A stretch of 64,000 nt of DNA. It comes from Granulicatella adiacens ATCC 49175. GTDB lineage: Bacteria; Bacillota; Bacilli; Lactobacillales; Aerococcaceae. The notes below the pieces were generated by a model. It did not search any database. It saw nothing but the letters and a program-made list of their open reading frames with translations, and was not told the origin of the DNA. The position numbers and the translations under genes are program-made. The stretch is from the NCBI RefSeq assembly GCF_025150565.1, contig NZ_CP102283.1, positions 1,612,001 to 1,676,000 on the forward strand. The letters run 5' to 3'. Positions 55,373 through 64,000 of the stretch are shown piece after piece; within the stretch, counting starts at the first letter, position 1; each line of letters opens with the position of its first letter.

Positions 55373-58300
55373 GTTTTTCCTCATCGCGGGCTAGAATTTC
55401 CCCGCATGTTTTTACAAACAGTTTAACTTGCTCAAGCCATAAGTCAACAGGCTTTTGCGTGATATTTAATAAAATCTGAAGACTTTCGCCCTTGTTGGCC
55501 ACTTGTGCTGGTAATTTCACTGGACCAAGCGCCTCAAAGACAGGCACCCCTTGCAAACGAGTTGCAGTTGGCTGGGCAATCGTAATCGTCACCGAATTGT
55601 CTTTACGCTTAATCGAAACAGCGTTAATTTCATTCGCGTAATGTTTAATCAATCCAACTTCCGCTAATGCACTAACTTCATCTGGGAAGTCCCCGAAGCG
55701 GTCTATAAAGTCATCGAGCAGTTCTTCATAAGCTTCCACGCTATCAATTGAACGAATCCGTTTGTACATCTCGATTTTTTGGCGTTCATCTTGAATATAA
55801 CTTGCAGGAATATACGCATCAATCTGCAAGTCGATTTCGACGGTTTCTTCGTCCGACTTCACTTCTTTTCCTTGTTTCTTCAACACGGCTTCACTTAATA
55901 ATTGAGAATATAAATCAAATCCGACCGAATCGATAAATCCATGCTGTTGTTTTCCAAGTAAATTCCCTGCCCCACGAATCGATAAGTCACGCATGGCAAT
56001 CTTGAATCCAGATCCAAGTTCTGTAAAGTCGCGCATCGCTTGGAGTCGCTTCTCGCTGACTTCGGTTAAGACTTTATCTGGTTGATACATGAGGTATGCA
56101 TAGGCAATACGATTCGTACGGCCAACACGTCCACGCAATTGATACAATTGAGAAAGTCCCATGTAGTCTGCATTTTCAATAAAGAGCGTGTTTACGTTTG
56201 GAATATCGACTCCGGTTTCGATAATCGTCGTTGTTACTAAGACATCGTATTCCCCTTCGATAAATTGGAAGAGAATATTTTCCAGCGTCGTTTCACTCAT
56301 TTGACCATGAATTACACCGACACGACAACCTGGAACCAAAACTCTCAGTTCATCGGCCTTCTTCTCAATCGTCTCAACTCGATTATATAAATAGAAGACT
56401 TGTCCGCCACGAGCCATCTCGCGTTCGATTCCGTCTCGAATCGTCATTGGGTTTTGTTCCATCACAAAGGTTTGGACCGGATATCGGTTTGCTGGTGGCG
56501 TTTCGATGACGGATAAATCACGCACCCCAAGCATCGACATATGGAGTGTGCGTGGAATTGGCGTTGCTGTTAGCGTCAATACGTCCACTTGCGATTTCAA
56601 TTGTTTCAAACGCTCCTTATGTTTCACACCAAAACGTTGTTCTTCATCGACAATGAGGAGTCCTAAATCTAAAAATTGCACATCTTTTGAAAGAAGACGA
56701 TGTGTCCCAATCACGATATCCACTGATCCTTTTCGAAGCTTTTTAATGGTTTCTTCTTGTTCTTTCTTACTTCGGAATCGACTCAGTAAACCAATCTTAA
56801 ACGGATAGTCAGAAAATCGTTGAACAAAATTCTCGTAATGTTGCTCGGCGAGAATCGTTGTCGGAACAAGAACAGCTGCTTGCTTCCCATCCATTACGGC
56901 TTTGAAGACCGCACGCATCGCTACCTCCGTCTTCCCGTATCCAACGTCGCCTACAAGCAGACGGTCCATCGGTTTGTCCTTTTGCATGTCTTCCTTAATC
57001 TCTGCCACACTTCGCAGTTGGTCTTGAGTCTCCGTGTAAGGAAAGGCTTGCTCGAATTCTTGTTGTTCCACAGTATCGCGGCTAAACGCATAGCCTTTTT
57101 CGGCGTCGCGTTTTGCGTATAATTCAATCAGTTCATCAGCGATATCTTCAATCTTCGCAGCCACTTTTCGTTTTGTTTTCGCCCATTCCGTACCACCTAA
57201 TTTATTGAGTTTTGGTACTTTGGCATCAGACGACACGTATTTTTGAACGAGCTTAATTTGAGAAACTGGAACGAATAAATTCCCGCCATCTTGGTAATGA
57301 ATCGACATGTAGTCTTGGTGAATGCCGCCGATTTCGAGCGTCTCCATCCCTTGATACACACCGACCCCGTGATTCACGTGAACTACATAGTCTCCAACAG
57401 CTAACTCGGTGTAGCTCTTCAAGCGTTCCGCATTCGATATTTTTTGATTTCTCGGAGCACGTTTTGTGAGTTTATTAAATAATTCGCGTTCCGTTAAAAT
57501 AGCAAATTTGTCTTCTGGCAGTTCAAATCCATTGTGCATCTTGCCGACCATGATTTGAAGTTGCCCTTCTAGTACAGTCCCGTTTGAAATCACACTCTTG
57601 ATATCAAAATCGGCAAAGGTTTGTTCTACTTTTTGTGCACGTTTGGCATCATCGACTAAAACGATGACTGTTGCGCCTTGTTTCTTCCAGCGGTCCGCTT
57701 CGACTTTCACCATCGGCATTTGCGAGAAGAACTGTGTCATCGTGCGAGTCGTAATCGGATGAATCGCATCGAGAGATAGTCGTCCGAGTCCTTTTTGGAA
57801 AATGGCTAAATACGTTCTCTTAAGAGGACTCTCCTTTAACAATTTTCGTCCATCTTGAACGAGAGACAATCCAGACGCAATCGCACCTGTTTCGATATGG
57901 TGCGTCTTCCAATAGCCAGCCTCTTCTTCTAACGATTTACTCTTTTCGATAAAACGAGCGTAATCATCAATAATGAGGTACGCATCTTTAGAAACATAAT
58001 CTAATAAACTAGTCTTCTCAGGATAAATACATTCCAAGAAGTACGGTAAGTTTGAAGGAATCTCTCCATTTTCTAATTGTGCATCGATAGCTTGTTGAAT
58101 ACTCGACACTTGGTCTCTGCGCTCTGGACTTTGGGAAGACTTCACGTCCTTATCATAGAGCGCGTGAATTTTCGTTTGCGCCTTCCAAACGGCTTCCTTT
58201 TGCAGAGGTAAGTCTGTGGCGGGTAAGATTCGCACTTCTTCAATCACATCCATCGAACGTTGTGTCTCCGCATTAAATGCGCGAATCGAATCCACTTCTG

Positions 58301-58895
58301 TATCAAAGAAATCAAGACGAAGTGGATATTCTTGGTCGAGCGGATAAATATCGACGATACTTCCACGAAGCGCAAATTCACCAGGAGTCGCGACCATATT
58401 TTCACGACGATATCCTAATTCCACTAACCGCTCCACAAAAGCATCCATCGATTCAATTTCAGACCCCATCGCAAGTTCAATCGAACTCTTCTTCCATAAC
58501 GCTGCTGGAACTAAGAGCTTTTGAATTCCTGATAATGGCACAATGACGATTCCCTTTTGTCCGCGGCTTAGAAAATCAAGCGTGCGAATGCGTTGGCTCA
58601 CCACATCTGGTGACACCACTGAAAAATCCGCGGCAAGCGACTCTTCTACCGGGAAGAGATGAACAATATCCTCATCATACCACTCTGATAATTCCTCATA
58701 AGTCTGCGTTGCTTGTAAGAGCGTTGGCGTCACAATCACTAATTGCTTATCTAATTTCTCAAATGCGCACGACTCGGCCAAGTGTTTTACAGAACCACTG
58801 AGTCCTAGAACCAATTGACTCTCGTGGAGACTGAGAGTATCGAACCACTCTTTAAATCCTTTCAGTTTACTGATTGTTTGGTGCAATAATTGCAT
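55353..58895 (-). CDS. mfd: Transcription-repair coupling factor Mfd
   Basis: 1180-aa SF2 translocase that pushes stalled RNA polymerase off DNA and recruits UvrA. UvrB-like N-terminal module, CarD-like RNA polymerase-interaction domain (LAVGDYVVHVNHGVGVYQGMETLEI near 495-515, in pieces), helicase motifs GDVGYGKTEVAMRA (Walker A, about 645), DEEQRFG (about 745) and TATPIPRTL, and the C-terminal TRCF domain. Follows pth. Confidence 0.97.
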   Translation of the reverse strand: MQLLHQTISKLKGFKEWFDTLSLHESQLVLGLSGSVKHLAESCAFEKLDKQLVIVTPTLLQATQTYEELSEWYDEDIVHLFPVEESLAADFSVVSPDVVSQRIRTLDFLSRGQKGIVIVPLSGIQKLLVPAALWKKSSIELAMGSEIESMDAFVERLVELGYRRENMVATPGEFALRGSIVDIYPLDQEYPLRLDFFDTEVDSIRAFNAETQRSMDVIEEVRILPATDLPLQKEAVWKAQTKIHALYDKDVKSSQSPERRDQVSSIQQAIDAQLENGEIPSNLPYFLECIYPEKTSLLDYVSKDAYLIIDDYARFIEKSKSLEEEAGYWKTHHIETGAIASGLSLVQDGRKLLKESPLKRTYLAIFQKGLGRLSLDAIHPITTRTMTQFFSQMPMVKVEADRWKKQGATVIVLVDDAKRAQKVEQTFADFDIKSVISNGTVLEGQLQIMVGKMHNGFELPEDKFAILTERELFNKLTKRAPRNQKISNAERLKSYTELAVGDYVVHVNHGVGVYQGMETLEIGGIHQDYMSIHYQDGGNLFVPVSQIKLVQKYVSSDAKVPKLNKLGGTEWAKTKRKVAAKIEDIADELIELYAKRDAEKGYAFSRDTVEQQEFEQAFPYTETQDQLRSVAEIKEDMQKDKPMDRLLVGDVGYGKTEVAMRAVFKAVMDGKQAAVLVPTTILAEQHYENFVQRFSDYPFKIGLLSRFRSKKEQEETIKKLRKGSVDIVIGTHRLLSKDVQFLDLGLLIVDEEQRFGVKHKERLKQLKSQVDVLTLTATPIPRTLHMSMLGVRDLSVIETPPANRYPVQTFVMEQNPMTIRDGIEREMARGGQVFYLYNRVETIEKKADELRVLVPGCRVGVIHGQMSETTLENILFQFIEGEYDVLVTTTIIETGVDIPNVNTLFIENADYMGLSQLYQLRGRVGRTNRIAYAYLMYQPDKVLTEVSEKRLQAMRDFTELGSGFKIAMRDLSIRGAGNLLGKQQHGFIDSVGFDLYSQLLSEAVLKKQGKEVKSDEETVEIDLQIDAYIPASYIQDERQKIEMYKRIRSIDSVEAYEELLDDFIDRFGDFPDEVSALAEVGLIKHYANEINAVSIKRKDNSVTITIAQPTATRLQGVPVFEALGPVKLPAQVANKGESLQILLNITQKPVDLWLEQVKLFVKTCGEILARDEEKHEENQQ

Positions 58896-58916
58896 AAATT
58901 TCTCCTTTTTCTAACG

Positions 58917-58954
58917 ACAAAAAGAGACCGCGAAAAACTTCGCAGCATCTCTTC
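58917..58954 (-). terminator. Terminator-like hairpin between pth and mfd
   Basis: Stem GAGA-CTGCGAA/TTCGCGG-TCTC followed by TTTTTG on the minus strand, close to the mfd ribosome site AAAAAGGAG. Confidence 0.65.
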
Positions 58955-58964
58955 TTCTATTTTT

Positions 58965-59525
58965 TTAATTAAATTGATTCATGGTTTTAACAAAATCATC
59001 CGTATCAATCCACGAACGAATCGCATCGACACTCTTTTGCACTGCAAAAATAATGTCCTCTTCTTCCTCTTTTTCAAACCGGTTGAGCACATGTCCTACG
59101 ACAGTACGTCCCTCTTTAGGACGGCCAACCCCAACCTTAATTCTGTTAAACTCACTTGTCCCGAGGCAGGAAATAATACTCTTCATCCCATTATGGCCAC
59201 CAGCGCTACCTTTTTGACGAAGACGAATCTTTCCAACCGGCAGATCCATATCATCATAAACGACTAAAAGATCTTCAATCCCTATTTTATAATAATTCAT
59301 CAATGGTCGAATCGCTTCCCCTGATAAATTCATAAACGTCAAGGGCTTCATGAAGATGACTTTTTCTCCGCCCATTTGGCCCTGTGCAAATACTGCATCG
59401 AAAAGTGCTTTATCAAAATCAAATTTTTCTTGATAGGCCACTTCGTCCATTGTCATGAATCCGACATTATGTCTGGTCCCTTTATACTTTGCTCCGGGAT
59501 TCCCTAGACCAACGACTAATTTCAT
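58965..59525 (-). CDS. pth: Peptidyl-tRNA hydrolase
   Basis: 186-aa enzyme that recycles peptidyl-tRNA. LVVGLGNPGAKYKGTRHNVGF (about 3-23, with the catalytic His in HNVGF), FMKPLTFMNLSG, and the VYDDMDLPVGKIRLRQKGSAGGHNGMKSI region with the catalytic Asp. The start at the ATG ending at 59525 has AGGTGAAAG upstream; the longer ORF to 59576 lacks a site. Confidence 0.96.
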   Translation of the reverse strand: MKLVVGLGNPGAKYKGTRHNVGFMTMDEVAYQEKFDFDKALFDAVFAQGQMGGEKVIFMKPLTFMNLSGEAIRPLMNYYKIGIEDLLVVYDDMDLPVGKIRLRQKGSAGGHNGMKSIISCLGTSEFNRIKVGVGRPKEGRTVVGHVLNRFEKEEEEDIIFAVQKSVDAIRSWIDTDDFVKTMNQFN

Positions 59526-59641
59526 ACTTTCACCTATTCTTTTTTCTTCTATTTTGCTATTATACCATACCCCCACAACTTCCCGTTATTAATTCACTTT
59601 TTCACGAAATTGTGTTTTTTATGTATTATTTATCATAATAA

Positions 59642-60700
<1,059 letters not shown>

Positions 60701-60703
60701 TCA

Positions 60704-60743
60704 AAAAGAAAACTGAGTCGATTTTATCGACTCAGTTTTTTTC
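60704..60743 (+). terminator. Bidirectional terminator between ldh and the DUF554 gene
   Basis: Stem AAAACTGAGTCGAT/ATCGACTCAGTTTT followed by TTT; usable by both convergent genes. Confidence 0.88.
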
Positions 60744-60744
60744 A

Positions 60745-61434
60745 TTAAAACATCGTTAAAATGGGCACGATTATAATAGGCATGAAAATAGCGGGCAAGA
60801 AATTAAGGACTTTTATCTTTGTAATCCCTAAAAGATTCATCGCTAAGCCAACTAACAGTAAGGACCCCACTGCAGACATAGAAACTGTGACTGTCTCACT
60901 TAAATAAGGAGATACAAATTGCGATAATCCTACTAGAATTAATTCATATGCAATCACAGCTACAGATGATAGGCCAACGCCAATCCCTTCAGTTGCAGCA
61001 AGAAATATCGAAGTAATGCCATCTAAAATGGATTTAGTTTGAAGTAAACTTGGCTCTCCGGTCAAACCTAATTGAATCGACCCCATTGTAGCCAAGGCTC
61101 CTACACAGAAAATCATCACTGCTGCGACAAATCCTTCTCCTAAATTGACATTTGTTTCTTTTCCTTTTGAAGTCTTCTCTTGAAGCCAATCCGCAAATTT
61201 ACGAACACGCTCCTCCATTTGAACGCCTTCACCTACGAGCGCTCCACAAACGAGCGATAAAATCATAATCATACTACTAGGAATTTGAATGGCTCCTTTA
61301 ATTCCTACTAAAAATACACAAAGAGCTAAACCTTGCATAATATGTTGGGAAAAACGATCTGCGATAATATTTCTGAGAAATACTCCCACAATCGCCCCTA
61401 CTGCAATAGCTACTCCATTTATTAAAATAATCAC
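60745..61434 (-). CDS. DUF554 (YdfK-like) membrane protein
   Basis: 229 aa with about seven hydrophobic segments. It begins INGVAIAVGAIVGVFLRNII, the conserved DUF554 N-terminus; a mid-protein ASIQ/MGSIQLGLTG-type segment and Gly-rich helices follow. Putative transporter or channel; function not established. The GTG start has AAGGAG upstream. Confidence 0.8.
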   Translation of the reverse strand: MIILINGVAIAVGAIVGVFLRNIIADRFSQHIMQGLALCVFLVGIKGAIQIPSSMIMILSLVCGALVGEGVQMEERVRKFADWLQEKTSKGKETNVNLGEGFVAAVMIFCVGALATMGSIQLGLTGEPSLLQTKSILDGITSIFLAATEGIGVGLSSVAVIAYELILVGLSQFVSPYLSETVTVSMSAVGSLLLVGLAMNLLGITKIKVLNFLPAIFMPIIIVPILTMF

Positions 61435-61488
61435 TGAAAAACTCCTTCATTCTAAATCTATGACGCGAAGGAATTTTTCTCCTTAACG

Positions 61489-61866
61489 CTATTCCACAAA
61501 AAGACTTTGTGGATCTTCAAACGGAGATTCTATCTCCTCTGTTTCGTGCTTTCTTTCTAAAAAATATACTTGTTCAATAACAACTTCGGTAACGTAAACT
61601 TCTTGATGGTTCTTGTTCGTATAGCGACGGGTATTCAGTCTTCCTTCTACTCCAATCCGGTCTCCTTTTCTGACAAACTTGCCGATCCGTTCTGCAATTT
61701 TGCCCCAAGCGACCACTTGAATGAAGTGTGAATGATAAGAATCATCATTGTTTCGATATACATTTTGCACAGCAATTGTATTATTAAACACACTTTTTCC
61801 TGAAGGTTGAAGCTGTTGTACTTCCACCTCTTTGACAACACGACCAATTAAAGATACTAAATTCAT
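61489..61866 (-). CDS. Short single-stranded DNA-binding protein (SsbB-like)
   Basis: 125 aa: one OB-fold (about 1-105, MNLVSLIGRVVKEVEVQQL, FIQVVAWGKIAERI, KGDRIGVEGRLNTRRY) with almost no C-terminal linker. The tail ends ...FEDPQSLFVE and lacks the DDDIPF acidic tip of the replicative SSB. This size and lack of tip resemble the competence-type SsbB of Firmicutes. The replicative ssb is normally with rpsF-rpsR and is not in this window. Confidence 0.82.
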   Translation of the reverse strand: MNLVSLIGRVVKEVEVQQLQPSGKSVFNNTIAVQNVYRNNDDSYHSHFIQVVAWGKIAERIGKFVRKGDRIGVEGRLNTRRYTNKNHQEVYVTEVVIEQVYFLERKHETEEIESPFEDPQSLFVE

Positions 61867-61914
61867 GGAACCTACCTCCTATAGTTTTTCTATAGTAAGC
61901 TACGTTCCCTCCTT

Positions 61915-62862
61915 TTAATTGGATTTTTCTTCTTTTAGGTTTTGAGCAAATTCCGAGATTTTTCGAAGTCTATGATTCACTCCCGATTTTGAGATTGGAC
62001 CAGAAGGAAGCATCTCCCCTAATTCTTTCAAACTAATTTCCGGATTTTCTAATCGGATTTTTGCGATTTCGGATAATTTATCCGGTAAGGAATCTAATCC
62101 TACCGTATCTTCGATATATTGAATCTCTTCAATTTGACGAGTTGCGGCATTAACTACCTTATTGATATTTGCATTTTCGCAATTCACAAGGCGGTTAGCT
62201 GTATTTCTCATATCTCGAATAATACGAATATCTTCAAAATGAAGCATGGCATTCGATGCGTGAATCACCGCTAAAAAGTCCGCAATTTTCTCTGCTTCTT
62301 TTAAATAAGTGATATATCCTTTTCGACGCTCAATCGTTCTAGCATTCAATCCAAAAGCATTCATCATCTGGCAAATATCATCATTGTGTTCTTCATAAAT
62401 AGAGTAGATTTCTAGATGATAACGGCTCGTCTTTGGATCATTAATGGATCCTCCTGCTAGAAAAGCGCCTCGAAGATACGCACGCATTTTTTCTTCATCG
62501 TCTCTAATATTTTCTGGAACGCGCATATTGAATAATCCGCTTGATTTGATATTCAAATCTTCTAAAATTTCTTCCGTTCCATGTTTCAGACGTACAATAT
62601 AAACATTGTTTTTCTTTAGCTTCATTTTGCGTCGAACCAAGAGCTCACTCTCAACTTGATAATACTTTTTCAATAAAATATAAATACGTCTAGCAATGGC
62701 TGCATTTTCCGTTTGAATATTTAAGATTAATTGGCGATTTAAAATCCCAACCGCACCATTCATACGAATAAGCGCCGCTAATTCGTATTTGGAATAATCA
62801 TATTGCACTTCTAGCTGTGTTAACTCTTGTTTTGTTTCTGCAGCAAAAGATAATAAGGACAC
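61915..62862 (-). CDS. whiA: WhiA DNA-binding protein
   Basis: 315 aa from GTG (62860-62862), which has AGGAGG upstream and gives the typical start ([13 protein letters not shown]). LAGLIDADG-like N-terminal domain ([12 protein letters not shown], about 132-143) and C-terminal helix-turn-helix ([21 protein letters not shown]). Linked to division and chromosome segregation in Gram-positives. Part of the rapZ-yvcK-whiA operon. Confidence 0.94.
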   Translation of the reverse strand: MSLLSFAAETKQELTQLEVQYDYSKYELAALIRMNGAVGILNRQLILNIQTENAAIARRIYILLKKYYQVESELLVRRKMKLKKNNVYIVRLKHGTEEILEDLNIKSSGLFNMRVPENIRDDEEKMRAYLRGAFLAGGSINDPKTSRYHLEIYSIYEEHNDDICQMMNAFGLNARTIERRKGYITYLKEAEKIADFLAVIHASNAMLHFEDIRIIRDMRNTANRLVNCENANINKVVNAATRQIEEIQYIEDTVGLDSLPDKLSEIAKIRLENPEISLKELGEMLPSGPISKSGVNHRLRKISEFAQNLKEEKSN

Positions 62863-62930
62863 TCGTTTGTTCCTCCTTTCTCTTTTTGTCATAATGAAGG
62901 AGCCAAAAGACAAGCCTTGGCTCCTTTTCC

Positions 62931-63974
62931 TTAATTATTTTCAGTTTTTGCACTTTGTAAGAGACGGAATAATTCATCAATCACTTTTTCCCCGTCATGG
63001 TATACCCCATTTTCACGAAGACGAATAAAGTCTGATGAAATCACGCGACATCCTTGGTCTCTTAACCCTTGGAAGTCATATTTTACCTGATAAAGATATT
63101 CTTCATTCTTTTGTTGGCTTAAATATTCTTCCGGTACTTCCTCTGTATTCACAAGAACGGTATCAATAAATTCCGTTCCTAAATGTTCATGTAAGACGCG
63201 CACATGATCAGCATCCGTAAATTGCTCGGTCTCCCCTAATTGGGTCATGATGTTACAAATATACACGACTTCTGCATTCGTTTCACAGACTGCTTCACCA
63301 ATATCACTAATCATGAGGTTTGGCAGAATGCTTGTGTATAGACTACCCGGCCCCAACACGACCATATCTGCTTCCATAATGGCATTAATCACTTCTCTAG
63401 CTGCCATAGGAGTGCGACGTTCATCTAATTGGCGATTTTCATCATAACAGTGAACCGAAACTTTTTTAATTTTTTTGCGTAATTTCACTAATTTAGATTC
63501 CCCATCTACAATCGTACCATCTTTAAACTCCGCACGAAGTAATAAAGGTTCTTCTGCCGCTGGATAAACATGCCCTTCAACCGCCATCATTCGAGACAGT
63601 AAACGAATAGCATCAAAAATATTATTCCCACGCATTTCCGTTAATGCCGCAATAATCAAGTTCCCAATCGCATGTCCAGCAAAGAACTGATCATCCGAAT
63701 TGAAACGGTATTGGAAGATTTCTTTTTGCAAGGGATTCATTGGCGAAAGAGCAATCATGCAATTTCGAATATCTCCTGGTGGGACAACGTTCATATAGTC
63801 CCTGATAACTCCTGAACTTCCACCATCATCAGCAACTGTTACGATTGCAGTGACTTCTGCATCACGCTTGCGGAGATTTCTAAGGAGAACAGGGAGTCCC
63901 GTTCCTCCTCCAATTACCGTAATTTTCGGGCCCTTTTTCTTCCTCGGAGGGTTTGGTGTTACCTCAAACATCAT
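62931..63974 (-). CDS. yvcK: YvcK/GlmR gluconeogenesis and morphology factor
   Basis: 347-aa CofD-like protein that binds UDP-GlcNAc in relatives and adjusts carbon flux to peptidoglycan. [19 protein letters not shown] (about 17-35), [28 protein letters not shown] (about 46-73, in pieces) and [15 protein letters not shown] are family hallmarks. The ATG overlaps the rapZ stop (TCATGATG), so it is coupled. Confidence 0.94.
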   Translation of the reverse strand: MMFEVTPNPPRKKKGPKITVIGGGTGLPVLLRNLRKRDAEVTAIVTVADDGGSSGVIRDYMNVVPPGDIRNCMIALSPMNPLQKEIFQYRFNSDDQFFAGHAIGNLIIAALTEMRGNNIFDAIRLLSRMMAVEGHVYPAAEEPLLLRAEFKDGTIVDGESKLVKLRKKIKKVSVHCYDENRQLDERRTPMAAREVINAIMEADMVVLGPGSLYTSILPNLMISDIGEAVCETNAEVVYICNIMTQLGETEQFTDADHVRVLHEHLGTEFIDTVLVNTEEVPEEYLSQQKNEEYLYQVKYDFQGLRDQGCRVISSDFIRLRENGVYHDGEKVIDELFRLLQSAKTENN

Positions 63975-64000
63975 GAGCGTCCATTCCCTTCTTTACGACG
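63971..64000 (-). CDS. rapZ: C-terminal end of RapZ (5' part beyond window)
   Basis: Nine codons RRKEGNGRS then TGA (63971-63973), overlapping the yvcK start. Identity rests on the conserved rapZ-yvcK-whiA order and on a basic tail of the right kind; too short for independent recognition. Confidence 0.55.
   Translation of the reverse strand, partial: RRKEGNGRS

Noticed and set aside
59601-59625. Rex operator upstream of ldh
   Set aside because: TTCAC and TTGTG occur in the wrong relative orientation for the Rex palindrome.

Overview
The window is AT-rich chromosomal DNA of a low-GC Firmicute. The 16S/23S/5S operon with a trailing tRNA block, ctsR-clpC, the rpmG-secE-nusG order, the mfd-divIC-tilS-hpt-ftsH-hslO block, a glnR-glnA pair and an L-lactate dehydrogenase gene all point to Lactobacillales. 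Gene content fits a fermentative coccus of the Carnobacteriaceae (Granulicatella-like). That genus guess is inference from gene content and a by-eye reading of the 16S gene, not a database match. Almost every gene is on the minus strand, so operons read from high to low coordinates.

Layout. 1-2.6 kb: clpC (3' end cut by the window edge) and ctsR, with a CtsR operator. 2.6-8.2 kb: one rRNA operon followed by seven tRNAs; a lone tRNA-Thr(CGT) lies upstream on the plus strand. 8.7-12.1 kb: a lipid kinase, then the rpmG-secE-nusG-pepT transcription unit. 12.1-18.6 kb: a flavin-based extracellular electron transfer (EET) locus: dmkA, apbE/fmnB, a one-domain pplA, dmkB, ndh2 and eetB. 18.6-21.9 kb: a FemX-type peptidoglycan branching enzyme, glnA and glnR. 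22.2-33.4 kb: an accessory region with two surface beta-helix lipoproteins, a beta-helix/AAA+ fusion ATPase, two membrane proteins, one IS3-family element, an alkylguanine transferase-like gene, a CiaRH-like two-component system and a MarR-type regulator. 33.8-43.2 kb: a TPP-riboswitch-controlled thiT, the fruR-fruK-fruA operon, a PyrR-attenuated uracil permease, cysK, and a 2-keto-3-deoxygluconate permease with an SDR enzyme. 43.4-46.1 kb: two tandem paralogous membrane proteins and an XRE regulator. 46.3-59.5 kb: the conserved hslO-ftsH-hpt-tilS-S1-divIC-(mgtC)-rqcP-flippase-mfd-pth block. 59.7-64 kb: ldh (plus strand), a DUF554 protein, a short SSB, whiA, yvcK and the last codons of rapZ.

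The most interesting signals are as follows. (1) The compact EET locus has no eetA and has a shortened PplA. (2) A promoter architecture TTTAAG-N5-TTTAA(G/A)-N9-(-10) stands before both beta-helix lipoprotein genes and before the response regulator gene, which defines a local CiaR-like regulon. (3) An ATPase fuses an N-terminal beta-helix to a CbbX/SpoVK-type AAA+ module. (4) Tandem GTAAC-N6-GTTAC dyads occur at two distant places, one of them between convergent genes. (5) A roughly 200-bp near-perfect inverted repeat lies upstream of the MarR gene. (6) A CtsR-like box lies upstream of ftsH. Coordinates of rRNA ends are approximate. Promoter and terminator calls were made by eye.
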